Assembly: GCA_018398815.1 (NCBI GenBank)
Contig: CM031610.1
Coordinates: 40,023,799-40,087,798 of the forward strand
Direction of reading: 5' to 3'
DNA from: Conus ventricosus
Taxonomy: Eukaryota; Mollusca; Gastropoda; Neogastropoda; Conidae
DNA: 64,000 nucleotides
The position numbers and the translations under genes are program-made. Shown piece after piece: positions 1 through 10,470 of this stretch; positions within the stretch are counted from its first letter, which is position 1; every line of letters starts with the position of its first letter. The notes beneath the pieces were generated by a model. It saw only the letters and a list, made by a program, of their open reading frames with translations. It was not told where the DNA came from and made no database searches.

Positions 1-134
1 CAAGTGAAATTCATTTCATTCGTGTCAGCTCCTACCGCGTGAATGCTTCATCATTGTTTACAAACACACACACACACACATATTGAAGTATGTAGCAATT
101 ATAGGGGCAAACTTTCATAAACAATAATGGGGGG

Positions 135-167
<33 letters not shown>

Positions 168-540
168 GAGGTTAAATATCTTCACCTTTCATCTATTTAG
201 GTTCCATTGCATATATATATATATATTATATATATATATATAATATATACACATATATATTTATTGTATTTAATATATATCAAGGTATTCACTGCTTTCA
301 GTTGATCTGATTAGGTCTCTGTCCGGCTCCTGTTCATGGGTTAGCTGTTGCCATGACGGTGTCAAACTGTCAACTTTGAAGCACCCACATGGTTTGCACA
401 GGGGCAAAGACTCTGTATGTAGACAAGTTGGCTAACTCTCGGAACAGCAGACAAGTATTGGTCACCAGTGAGGCCAGCCTACTGAATGGATAGTTGTCTT
501 GTTTTGCTCATTGTTACCAGAAGGTAACAGCTGTTCTTTT
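1..540. repeat. Non-coding sequence with simple repeats
   Basis: No gene is visible. The stretch holds a short (CA)n run at 62-80, a G homopolymer at 129-166 broken by a single C, and an AT/TA-rich dinucleotide tract at about 210-262. From 300 to 540 the sequence looks like ordinary unique DNA. A pyrimidine-rich run at 536-550 followed by CAG at 551-553 resembles a splice acceptor just upstream of the F-box-like reading frame. Confidence 0.7.
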
Positions 541-566
541 TTTTTGTTTTCAGCTTCGGGAAGAAA

Positions 567-2119
567 ATGTCAGATTTATCATTATCCCCGGACGATGACA
601 GCGATGCAGTGCAGAATGACATTGAAACGTCACAGCAAGATGCCCAAGAAGGAGCATTGCAGCCACAGAACAGGTCACTGCAGGCAATGGCGAGCCACTG
701 CACATTGACACCAGCCTGCAAGCACAAGACACTCAGACACTACCTCTGAATGTAGAGCCATACCAGCATAACCAAACAGAGGCAGTACTGCCGCTTTCAG
801 AGATGGTGAAGATGAGAGGGTGAATATACCAGACTGGATCACCATTCCAGAGGTTGTTCTTACCACATCTTGAGAATGTTACCAGTGATCGACCGGCTGA
901 ACATGTCGCGAGTGTGGCTGCAAGTGGCAAGCAGCAACTGCCAGGCCTTCCGTTTGGCAGGTGTTTGATTATGGTGTTTATTCACCTGCAGATTTTCCTG
1001 TGCATGAGGCAAGTAAGATCTTGGAGATTCAGTCTGCTCACCAGGAGTACTTGCATGTTGTAGAAGAGTATGGTGACAAATTTGTATGTGTTCATGTTGT
1101 TTTGTACTGTGAAGAGTCCCTTGAGGTGCTGAAGAAACTGACAAATTGTTGCAGAAATGTGAGGTACTGCTCTGTGGAAGTGTTTAATGAAACACGTGCG
1201 AACCTGCCTAAGCTTGTTGACTTAATGGCTTTTTTCTGTCAAACAATGATAGCATACAGGAGCTCTGCCTAAAAAATGTTCACTACAAAGAAGGCGAGCG
1301 TTACCTCATTGTTCCAGACGGATGTTTGCATTCGAAATGCATGCAGAAACTGAGTTTGATCAACTCGTTTACAGATGCCAATGTGTCGCAGTTAACATAC
1401 TTGGTAAATTTGTCAGAGCTGACAGTTTCTCCCCTCCAGTTGCGATACACCTGGCTCAGCCATCTGACAAAATCTTCTCTTCGTACACTAAAATATTGTT
1501 GGAGATCTTGACCTGCTGGATGATGAGGGTGGTTTCCGCTATCCTCAGAACTAAACTGGAGAAAGATCATGCAGTCTGCACAGTTCCAAGTGAAGTGTTA
1601 CCGAGTTAGCACAATGTCTCCGATGCTTTGTCCTGAAATCCCTGTCACCTGTCTGCTTGCTATGACATGTGTTATGTTGAAGTGGGCAGTCTGCTTCGGC
1701 TCATGAGACAATATTCAGAAACTCTGAACACATTAAGTTTCACATCCTTTGTGTCTTCATCGAGAACCAGACTGCTCCAAAGACCAACAGACGAGACCCC
1801 CATTATCAACATTGTTCAGAAATGTTCAAAGCTAACCAGTTTGGCTGTCCCCACTCGCTTGTATTCCAGCACTGTATTGCTGATGATTCAGCTCAACTCC
1901 AGTCTTCGAGACCTTACCATTCGAGAAGATTTGATTGACTATCAGCTGCATATTCCTCCACGTCTGAATGTTACAGATGAGGTGCGGAGTTTCACAGAGA
2001 AAAACTTCTCAAGTGAAATGTTTGTGTCAGCTATGAGCCATCTACTGAAACGCAAGTGGTATCCTTTGTACAGGACAGAATTTTCTCAGGTCCTTCATAG
2101 GCGATACTTTGACTGGTAA
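567..2119 (+). pseudogene. F-box protein FBXO33-like, frame-broken copy
   Basis: F-box proteins recruit substrates to SCF ubiquitin ligases through SKP1. Read across frames, the stretch gives an acidic N-terminus (MSDLSLSPDDDSD from 567), then an F-box at about 825-960 (IPEVVL, then ILRMLPVIDRLNMSRV, then CKWQAATARPSVWQVFDY). A long middle block follows at 961-1272 and a C-terminal leucine-rich block at 1667-2119. The last block (SLRDLTIREDLID, then FTEKNF, then WYPLYRTEFSQVLHRRYF) has the order and spacing of the FBXO33 C-terminus. The coding sequence is broken by shifts near 745, 815, 862, 905, 1272, 1495 and 1555-1660, and no introns separate the pieces. This fits a retrocopy or decayed gene. 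Because a low-fidelity tract begins just downstream, consensus indels in a real single-exon gene are an alternative. The splice-acceptor-like CAG at 551-553 favours a real 3' coding exon. The F-box call is fairly sure; the FBXO33 assignment rests on remembered family pattern. Confidence 0.6.
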
Positions 2120-2289
2120 GCTTGGTGCTGGCCGACTGTAATCAGTTCATTTGGCATACTGCAAGTTGTCATTGTCCAATGGAGGTGATCTGAGAACTTT
2201 TGGCACAAAAACACATTGTTTCACAGCCAGAAAGATAGTTTGTTTTATTTTGAATTTTCAAAAATAACTTTTCAGTAAGTTAGTTAATG

Positions 2290-4435
2290 CTTTTTTTTTT
2301 TATAAAAGTTTTATGCTACACAATTTCCAGATGTGTATTAAAGGGAAAAACAATTTTGTATTTTTAATAAAGGGGATGTGTTTTTTCTTTCATACAGAAG
2401 TTACTTTCTTTTCATGATTTGCTTAATTAAAAACTTTTGGGTAGGGGATTTCCCAGTTTTAAACAGACTGGGTTTTTTTTAAAAAGGCCCTGACCTGTTG
2501 CACACAAGTCTTCCAGAAACTTCGTTGTTTTTAAAACAGGGAAAAGGGAATTGTAAGTTTATTCTGTATATCCCCCCAAAATTTTGTGATGATACATTGT
2601 CAGTCTCTTTTAACTCATGCTTTTGTAAAGGAATAAATTTTTCCGTACTTTCATGATCCCCAGTGACCCATTTTTTTTTGGAGGGAAAAAACCCGTAGCT
2701 GCCAGCCTTTTGGAGGAAAAATTCGGGGGGAACCGGAGTGAAATGTTGGATGGGGAAAAAGGAATTTTAAACTTTTGACAAAAGCACATGACCCTCGTAA
2801 TGTGGTTTTTACAAACATGCATCATTACAATAATTCCCCAAAAACCCCTTACAATCTTTGGGGATTTTATTTGTGCAATTTTTTTTTCATCTCTAAAAAA
2901 CAATTCCACTTCCCCCCCTTTTTAAACACAATTTTTGAAGTCTATATTTTCCCCAAAGTTTGGGTTTTGGAAAAATTATGTTCTAAAAAAGGGAAACCCA
3001 GAAAAATTTTGGGGTGTTGGCCCCCTAAGCCTTACCATACATTGTGCATTCCGTGAACTGTGCTTTTTTCCCCAAGAATAAACATTTCCCTTTTTAATGG
3101 GGATCACTGACCGATGGGCTTTTTTTTGGGAACGGTTTTTTTATTATGGGTGTACAGACCCAATTTTACAATTAATTTGAACATGGAATGGTATTTTTTG
3201 GGGGTTTGGGTTGTTGTTTTATATTCAAAGCAAATGGTAAATTAATGAGTAGAAAACATGCAAAAAGTAAGGGGGTCGAGTCGCTTGCCTTTTTTCCTCT
3301 TGGTATTGTGTGAATTCGAGTTTTTAGTGCAGTCCTACGCACACTTCACCTTGCACTTCCATTCCACCCAAAAACGTGGTTTCGGCATTGTAATGCAATC
3401 CCATGTTTCTGTATGGTACAAATGTTTTATAGGTCACGGTGGGACTGGTTGAATCTGTAAAAAATGGCATGATATGTATTTTTGTTTCAGTGTGCACCCG
3501 CTAATCTATACACGTTGGGGGGTTCATGTCAAGGAAAATTTAAAAAAGAAAAAAGGAAAAAAAAAACATGCAAGTGTGCTTGTATTGTCTGGAAAAGTGC
3601 ATGTCCATTATCAAATGGGGGTTTATCATTACTCAAAATCAGCATTTTAAGTATATCATATTATTATATAATTAAATATTAAAAAAGCCAACCTTTAAGT
3701 AAATGGTTAAAGCACACATTTGCACAACTGCTAAGTGAACCACCCAAACCCCCGGGGAAAGGCTTTTTTTTCCCCCAAGATTCAGTTTTCGCCTCTTAAA
3801 ATGCAAAAGGCCAGAAAAATGGATAAATTTTTCAAATTCAATTTTCACTTCTTTTTGCCACCCTTGAATGCCAACCTTAATTAAAAGGGTCAGCACAACT
3901 GTTAAGTGAACCACCAACCTTACTTACCAGGGGAAAAGACCACTTCGGGAAAATTTTCACCTTTAGAATGAGGTTTCCAACCCACATGGATGGGAAATTT
4001 TTTTTCAAGGGACTTTTTATACCTCCTTTTTTTTTTCTTTCCCCAAAAAATTTTTCATGGCCCCTTTTTTTTTTTTCATCAAGGAAGAGGGCATTTTCCC
4101 GTTAAATTTTACAAAAAAAAAGTGGGGGCGCAGCTAAAATCTGGACCGCGATTGAATGCATTTTATGTTAAAGGGCATTTTTTTGAAATTGCTGGGGGCT
4201 CCACCTTTTTGGGTTTTCCTTGGGCAAGTGTCTGGCATTTTTGCTCTTCTAAATCTTCAAGTTACAATTTTCAAATGGCAGTAAATCGACCCCCCACCCG
4301 CCATTTTCATCACACAGACCAAACAAGCTTTTGGTGGTACAGGAACTTGGGGGTTTTTCGGGGGTTTGTCTAACTTTTTTTTAAAACTTTGATCCTTTTT
4401 TACTCCCCTTTTTTAAAAAACGGGTACTTTTGAAT
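2290..4435. other. Low-fidelity tract 1 (smeared homopolymers)
   Basis: After a T run at 2291-2301 the sequence changes texture. It becomes a chain of short homopolymers (AAAA, TTTTT, GGGG, CCCC) with few normal trinucleotide mixtures, and returns to ordinary complexity at about 4440. Open frames inside it (for example 2775-3056 and 3990-4373) are rich in F, K, P and G and look like no known protein. This is the same texture shown at 7.8-27.6 kb to be a corrupted consensus, so no gene is called here. A short duplicated segment is visible: 'ttaag taaatggttaaagcacacatttgcacaactg' style sequence at about 3693-3740 recurs diverged at about 3875-3915, suggesting a repeat. Confidence 0.7.
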
Positions 4436-4459
4436 GGGGAAGAAGAAATCTTTGGTGTG

Positions 4460-4725
4460 TGCGTCTGTGGTCAAAATGTGTTCCACTCGCTCTAGACAAA
4501 ACTACTGGGTCGATCTTTCTGGAAATTTGTAGCATGTTCATTATGGGTCAAGGATGATGCCCGACGCTTTAGTTTACAGTTACAGCCGTTACTAACGGCT
4601 GTAACGCTTTTTCTTCTTTATGGAATATCTCCGAAAGTACTTGGCCGATCTTTGTGAAAATTAGCAGGTGTGTTCATTATGGGTCACGGATGATGCCCGA
4701 TGTTTTAGTGAAAACTGGGAGTACG
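4460..4725. repeat. Dispersed repeat with internal duplication
   Basis: The segment begins after a GT run with GTGGTCAAAATGTGTTCCAC. The same start, also preceded by a (GT)n run, occurs at 63973-64000 at the far end of the window, so this is an interspersed family. Inside it, a block of about 70 bp occurs twice (about 4510-4575 and 4640-4712), sharing GTTCATTATGGGTCA, GGATGATGCCCGA and TTTTAGT. A perfect 27-nt inverted repeat at 4579-4605 sits between the two halves. No coding capacity is seen. A SINE or MITE-like non-autonomous element is the likeliest identity, but no promoter boxes or terminal repeats were recognised. Confidence 0.55.
4579..4605. repeat. Perfect 27-nt palindrome
   Basis: GTTACAGCCGTTA, a single C, then TAACGGCTGTAAC: 13-bp perfect arms around one base. 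It sits between the two internal copies of the dispersed repeat at 4460-4725. It would form a stable hairpin in RNA or a cruciform in DNA. Confidence 0.9.
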
Positions 4726-6400
4726 TTTATATGCTTCGCATCTTGTTTCTTTTTCCTTTGGCATCTTTCTTCCACCAATTTTGAATTATCAAGAACATTT
4801 ATAAACTTTTTGCTTGGGTCGTTTTTGTCCCCGGTGTGCAGTAAGTTGGACTATGAATGTGAATCGATATGCTCAGAATACAAATGCATGCTCTTGATTT
4901 CATGTCCAGCTGCGCACAATGTGTTTTTACCTGATGAAGTCTGGGTGGGTTATCATTTCAGCAACAGTTCCCATGTAGCATGTCTTGTCAGAAAGTCACC
5001 TTTGTACCTTGAGAATCCTTTATTATCACATGTTGCTTTCATTGTCATTATGTGTTTCTTTCAATGTCATTAGGGAAATTTTAGAGTATGTGCAGACTAG
5101 TTAGGATTGGTCAACACATTTTGCCGATGCATGTAGAGATGACCACAGGTTGTGGAAATTGTTAATACATTGGACCATTTGAGAGATTTGTACATTGAAT
5201 TTGAAACTGCCCTCCTGAATATGCATAGTATGTTGTAAATGAGGTAGACTGCGATGTCTACTTGCGTCAGTTATGGCAGTTTATTTTTCCAGCACAATAC
5301 AAACCTAAAAAGGCATTGTCTTCTGCACAGGCAAATAATATTAGAATGGATGTACATAAGCAGACCCTTCTAGAAGGGCAGCTGCAGATTGGTTGTCAAA
5401 AACAGATGTTTGTTTTACCTTTCAGCTGTTATTCCAGTCTGTGCCGACACAGATGGGTACAAACCACTGCAACCCAGCTATGTTGAGAGCATTGAGAGAT
5501 TAAACGTACTGTGTAGATAGGACTGGGAGAATGCATGTTAAGATATATACCAGCTAGCCACAGTGGGCTGTCGTATCATCGAAACCAATTCCATACATGC
5601 ATGTTTACAACTCATGTGCTTGGGAGGACAGTTACACAGTTGAGATCTAGATTATTCACAACTGTTCAATATGTGGGTTATTCCATAAATCATTAAAGAA
5701 ATCAAGTCATTTTTTCTTCTTTTTTTTATGTTGATCCCACCCCTCTCCCAATTACCTGAGCATTTAGTACTACAGCAAATAACATGCAAAGTCGAACATG
5801 CTGTAAAAAAAAAAAATAAAATAACAGCAAGATTCACTTTAATGTAAGATACTTTAAAGAATATTCCTTAAGAAATACAGATTATGCTCATTTGACATTT
5901 ACCACACTACAATGTAGCCAGTGTTCATAATTTGTCAGTATTCATGTTTTGTTACATCTTCAATTTCTGAAACTGAAGAAATATCTATGAAAGCAGGAAT
6001 GTTTTTAAATTACACAATGCAAGAAGTATCTGAAGCATATTCAGACGCATTCTGCATCTTGTCAAGAATCATATCTTATCAAAACTATTATTAAAAGCCT
6101 GTGCACAAATTGCTTTCCATTAACACAAACAAGTGGGGTAAACTTTTGCTCCCATAAGAAAACCTAACACAGAGTAACTTTTATTCAAGACTGGCACAGC
6201 CTTTAAAACTTGAATAAAGTCAGACAAATAGGCTGGGGTGGGGGGTGGGGGGTGAGTTTTGAAGATGTGGAAGAAACTGGGAACTGAAATTAAGAAAATA
6301 ATTAAAGATACGAAAACTCTTCACTAGTGAAAAACTGCACACACACACAACATATCGTGTGTGATTCACCCACATTTTACCAGACATGCACACACACACA
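4726..6400. other. Non-coding, no gene recognised
   Basis: Ordinary-complexity sequence. An open frame at 4654-5073 (139 codons) has no recognisable domain and starts inside the dispersed repeat. Nothing else supports coding. A run of A at 5804-5815 and a G-rich stretch at 6231-6254 (repeated GGGG blocks, potential G-quadruplex) are the only notable local features. The sequence lies 3' of the eL42 gene. Confidence 0.5.
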
Positions 6401-6419
6401 TCCTGTTCTTTTCTCAGCA

Positions 6420-6425
6420 TTTATT
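6420..6425 (-). promoter_or_regulatory. RPL36A: Polyadenylation signal of eL42
   Basis: On the minus strand AATAAA occurs 13 nt after the eL42 stop codon (TTTATT on the plus strand). A very short 3' UTR is normal for ribosomal protein genes, so this is the expected signal. Confidence 0.65.
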
Positions 6426-6438
6426 GTGTACATCCAGT

Positions 6439-6459
6439 CTAGAACATGATCATCTGGCC
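6439..6459 (-). CDS. RPL36A: eL42 exon 5 (last coding exon)
   Basis: CTGTTGCAG acceptor on the minus strand, followed by codons for GQMIMF and TAG. The family ends GQVIQF or a close variant, so six codons plus stop are expected here. Too short for ORF calling; found by completing exon 4. Confidence 0.88.
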   Translation of the reverse strand, partial: GQMIMF

Positions 6460-7038
6460 CTGCAACAGAAAAAAATAAAATCATGTTACTTGTTGATTTA
6501 TCTTGTATTGTCCACACTGGGGTACACAGATTCCTAAATTTCAATCCTTCTTGGAAAATAGAGACAATTTAAAACCAACATCAATTATTTCCTCCTCAAA
6601 CTGATTTGATCCTTTAATCTGTAGAATGAAGACGAGTTTAAATGATATACTTTTTCTTGCATTTTTTTTTCCCCACTGATTTTGTTCCCGTTCCTATACT
6701 TTGACATTTACATGCAACCAATGGCTTGTATATATATATAAAAAAAAATCTGATCTAAAAGAGAAAAAACAAAACAAAACAAAACCACGAATCATCTGCA
6801 AACACTACAATACATGGACAATAAACATGCATTTCAACTAAGTCAAGCATAAGAGGCCATTGACAGGGCTGTCAATTCATAAATTTTTTATTTCATATTA
6901 AACATGCACTGTCAAGCAAATGGGAACTGCTTCCGTTGTCCTGTTTGTCAATGCCCAGAAAAATGCCAAGAAGTGTTTCAGGTCAGCATCCAGTTTCCAA
7001 AGTAAAACCAACAAACTGAAAAAGCTATCTCTTCCCCT

Positions 7039-7090
<52 letters not shown>

Positions 7091-7754
7091 GGTCATCATT
7101 ACCAAATTACTAGAAAGTGAAAAAGAACTGGAGAAGCTGCACAGCTTGTTGCTACAATAACTTCAGCCTGTCGAGTATTACTTTGAGAATCTCACTGGGA
7201 AGCCTTGAGTGCTTCTGCAGCACATCTCACATGTTCCTTGACACAAAATGTCCAGAATCAACTGAATCATCTTGTGTGAGATCAATCCATACCCATTTAC
7301 TAGATCAAGTCACCACACTGAGGTCCTCCTCTACCCTGGCAATGCAATTTTTTAGGTAGGCATCCAATTTTCAAAGAGAACCCACAGAATATAATGTAAC
7401 CCCCCCCCCCCCAAAAAAAAACAAACCTTAAATATCCAAGAATCAACTAGCCATTTAATATTTTTCCCCTCCATTTCCAGTGATTTTGTATAATTAATTA
7501 TGCTTTTCAGCATTCTTATCCTCGATAGCACTGCAACATGATTTTCAGCATGTATAAAGTACTGTACCTTTCTCTTCTTGTCACCTCCCAACTCGAAGTG
7601 CTTGCACCGCTTGATGGGTAGCTGTTTTCTGTACTTGCAGGATGTACACTCCATACGCAGCACTATCTTCTTTGTGGTCTTGGCCTGTAAGCAGAGAAAA
7701 GAAGTGTCATCAGATCATTTAACAGACTTTACAATATTCAGTAACTTACTTTAA

Positions 7755-7791
<37 letters not shown>

Positions 7792-8954
7792 AATTCGCTT
7801 TTTTTTAAAATCGGGCTTCCCCATCAAAAAATTTACAAAAAATTTAAAAAACCCCCAAAACTTTTGCCTGTCAATGTAATAAATTCCTTTTTTTAGTTTT
7901 TGTTCCTAACGGGGTATAGTACCCTACCTTTTTCCTGAAAAAGGGCTTTGTCTGCCCAAACCAAAAACCAAATGCTTCCTGTAAAAAAGGGGCCTTTTCC
8001 CCCTTCCCAAAAGATCAACTCATCAATTTAACAAACTTTTCTACGGCAAATTTGTGTGGCCACCAAACCCAAACAATAAAACATTAAAACTTTTCAAAAG
8101 GGTTTCCCCACAAGGCCAGAAAAAATTCATAAAAAAATTGCAGCAACAGAAAGGCGCTGCTGTCTGACCCCTTGCATTGCAAAAATTTACTCATTTTGCC
8201 TCAGTTTTTTTTATTTGTAAAAATTTAATGATTCAAGATACATTTTTTCAAAATACCTAAGAATTTATAAAGATAAACCCCCCAAAAGTAAACTTTCGAC
8301 GGGAACCTAAAAATCAGCCCCGCAACTCTCAAAAACTTCAAATTTTCAGAGTGGAATTAACTAAAATCAAAGATCCCTTTTGGGGCGGGGAACTTGGCAA
8401 AACTTTCCTCAAATATGGGTTAAATTTTATTTTCTTTAAAAAAAATTTTTTTTTTTAAAAGAACACTAAAACTGAAGCATAAAACATCACCTAAAATCAA
8501 TCAAGGGCCATAAAAAGGGACAGAATATTAAATACCCCCCTTAAAAAAAATTAAAACCCCAATTTAGAAAACTTAAAAATAAAAGGGAAACCCAACTTTT
8601 TTCTTTTTTTAAAATAGGCGTTACCTTTAAATTTTCCAAACATTTTAAAAAAAATTTTTTTAAATTTTTTAAAAAAAAGAGTTCCAGATTAATGAAAAAA
8701 AATTTAAATTTCCAAATCCAACTGAAACCAAAAAAAAATACTAAACTTAAATAACTGGGCCGAAAAAAATTCCCAATATGTCACAAGGCAAATAAAATCG
8801 TGTTCTATCCAATCAAGTCCCAACTATTAATGGGAGTGATTTAACTTACCTTGACGAACAGAACTTTGCCACCTTGTATTGATCATTTTATGCAAATGTT
8901 TTTTTTCTTTTTTAACCCTTGCAAAAGGTTTTTGCTTGTTTTGGGCCCGTTCAC
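6439..8954 (-). CDS. RPL36A: Ribosomal protein eL42 (L36A/L44), coding exons 2-5
   Basis: eL42 is a small basic zinc-ribbon protein of the large ribosomal subunit, near the E site. Four minus-strand exons fit the family in order. Exon 2 (8850-8954, 35 codons) is preceded by TTTTTGTAG and starts GTGAAC, the VN of the conserved VNVPKTRRTFC start. Exon 3 (about 7928-7998) retains AGGAAG, CAGACAAAGCCC and TTCAGGAAAAAG. Exon 4 (7568-7684, 39 codons, clean) encodes [16 protein letters not shown] and [14 protein letters not shown]. Exon 5 (6439-6459) encodes GQMIMF and stop. All junctions that can be read are phase 0 with AG/GT borders. The zinc ligands in exon 4 are spaced CxxC, as in fungal eL42, rather than the longer vertebrate spacing. 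Exons 2 and 3 lie in the low-fidelity tract and do not translate as written. Matching lengths and splice sites say the gene is real and the consensus is wrong. The start-codon exon appears to lie at 31005-31037. Confidence 0.9.
7040..7088. repeat. 49-nt poly-C tract in an eL42 intron
   Basis: An uninterrupted run of 49 C between eL42 exons 4 and 5. The proline-rich open frame across it (6920-7120) is a by-product of the homopolymer and is not a gene. Confidence 0.95.
7568..7684 (-). CDS. RPL36A: eL42 exon 4
   Basis: 117 nt, bounded by GCTTACAG on the 5' side and GTACAG on the 3' side (minus strand). Encodes 39 residues including [11 protein letters not shown], which carries two of the four zinc ligands, and the hallmark [14 protein letters not shown]. 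It lies in clean sequence and is the anchor for the whole gene call. Confidence 0.96.
7756..7789. repeat. Poly-A tract marking the start of low-fidelity sequence
   Basis: A 34-nt A run lies between eL42 exons 4 and 3. Sequence below it is clean. From 7790 upward the smeared texture begins and continues to about 27650. Confidence 0.9.
7928..7998 (-). CDS. RPL36A: eL42 exon 3 (in corrupted sequence)
   Basis: On the minus strand the words ACAGGAAGCA, GGGCAGACAAAGCCC and TTCAGGAAAAAG appear in order before a GTAGGG donor. They match codons for DRKQ, GQTKP and FRKK of the GKRRYDRKQSGYGGQTKP region of eL42. The GYG-equivalent segment reads as T and G runs. About two extra bases are present relative to the expected 69 nt. 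The upper boundary is approximate. Confidence 0.82.
8850..8954 (-). CDS. RPL36A: eL42 exon 2 (in corrupted sequence)
   Basis: Minus strand: acceptor TTTTTGTAG, then GTGAACGGGCCCAAAACAAG, CCTTTTGCAAGGG, CATAAAATGA, CAATACAAGG and CAAAG, ending CGTCAAG before donor GTAAGTT. Codon by codon this is the VNVPKTRR-TFCK-HKVTQYK-GKD-YAQ region of eL42. The length is exactly the 105 nt expected for 35 codons. Substituted bases remove the family residues in several places, so it cannot be found by translation. Confidence 0.85.
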
Positions 8955-9577
8955 CTACAAAAAAAAACCGAAAGTGCTTTTAAAGCATAAACCATCCCGG
9001 GTTCAACTGACTTTATTTTCCCTAAAATGCTGAACTTGACAAAAATTTATTTCGGGAAGGGCAACATTTTTGGCAAACCAAACTAAGTAACCAAAAAAAT
9101 CAAAAAAAAATTTTACCTTCAAGCTCAACCCCTAACCTTTTAACCAATTCCCAAGGGTTTGTGTTTTGGAAAAATATACTACTAAAACTCAATATACTCA
9201 AAATAAAAAAAGAAAAAACTCAAAAAAAGGGGAAAACCCACACACAATGAAATCCTCTCTGTTTCCCTTGGAAAACCCCCTAAAAATTTTTCAACTGCCA
9301 TCCTCCCCACAGACCGGTTGCAACTTTGTGTTTCCTTTTTTGGGCAATACAGTTCCACCTCAACAAAGCTTACTTGTGTGTCAACATCCTATAAAAGCAC
9401 CTACCAAAAAAGCGGGTGCCATGTTCTAACACCAAGCGGCCCCAAACCCTTAGCCCATCCCCCAAATTTTGCTTTTAAAAAGCTCTTGGGGGGTTTAACA
9501 ACCCACATCAAGCAGCCTTGGACAAATGCTTAAATTTGGGTACTGAAAGCACCCAAAAAAGCCGCTAAACAGCAAAA

Positions 9578-9870
9578 AAGATAAGATAATTTTCTTATAG
9601 CCCCCGCCCGCAAAGGCCCCTCAGGGCTGTCACCATTTAAAAAAACTCACCATCATTTAAAAAAAAAAAAAAAAAACCAACTTTCACACATCTCGTTAAA
9701 TGACATCGCTAAAAAAGCCCCAAAAAAATTTTGTTAAAAATTTTTTCTCCGTAAAATTTTAAAATAAATAAAAAGGGAAAACTCTCTCAAAAACTAAAAG
9801 GATCCGCAGGCGGGACTTCCCCTGAACAGGATCTCAGGGACTTCCGCTGCCAGCAGCCCAATTTGCTAAT
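9578..9870 (-). mobile_element. 3' end of I-like LINE, corrupted copy
   Basis: The text AGATAAGATAATTTTCTTATAG, CCCGCAAAGG, TCAGGGCTGTCACCA lines up with the clean (GGTAA)n tail and 3' UTR at 34453-34560. It continues with TTCACACATCT, TTCCGTAAAATC-like and a GGTGGGACATCT-like block that matches 34660-34815. The orientation is the same as the LINE at 34453-36137 (minus). It shows that ordinary interspersed repeats exist beneath the low-fidelity text. Confidence 0.65.
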
Positions 9871-10289
9871 AGAAAGAGGAAGGCCTAAAACTCAAATCCT
9901 GAAACATTGTAATCTTTAAAAACCTAAAGGGCCCAAACCAGCTTCAATCAAATCATTGAAAATTTTTTTTTTGGGAACCAAAGGGAAGGGTGAAATATGG
10001 CCCAAAATTTTTATACATTTAAATTTTTAAACCCTTAGAAAAACCCAAAGTAAAATTTGGGCTTATTTTTAAAACACTACAACTGAAGGTAAGACATTCA
10101 AATAATAAAAAAAAAAAAAGAAAAAAAAAAAGGAAGTCCGGGCATACTGTCCCGCCTTACCAAAAATTTTTCCCCCAATTGGAAAAAAATTTTCAATTTC
10201 TGAAAAAATTAAATGCACCCAGTTTTTTGTTTCTACATTTTTAGTTTTATTGTTTTTCACAAAAGGGAGCTTTTTCAAAACTTAAAAAT

Positions 10290-10470
10290 TGGAACAAAGT
10301 ATACAAAACAGTATTTTACCAATCCTGGCTCACTTGTTTCACCACCGATTTTGGGGCCCGAAAGGGGGCCTAAAAGCCGCCAAACCTTTCCTGAAAAGAA
10401 ACCAAAAAAAAACAAACCCAAACAAAAAAACCCATATTTGTGGCAGGGTTATCCTTTTTTAATACTTTTT
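10290..10470 (-). repeat. Dispersed repeat, copy 1 of an inverted pair
   Basis: Read on the minus strand, this holds GGTGAAACAAGTGAGCCAGG followed by ATTGGTAAAATACTG, preceded by TTTTAGGCCCCC and a T/G-rich lead. A copy in the opposite orientation is at 26090-26235. Both are in the low-fidelity tract, so internal identity cannot be judged. Confidence 0.5.

Noticed and set aside
4654..5073. 139-codon plus-strand frame with hydrophobic N-terminus
   Set aside because: Starts inside a dispersed repeat, has no recognisable domain or splice context, and length alone is not convincing.
6920..7120. Polyproline protein
   Set aside because: Produced by the 49-nt C run inside an eL42 intron. The Gly-rich frames at 56962-57351 have the same cause at another C run.
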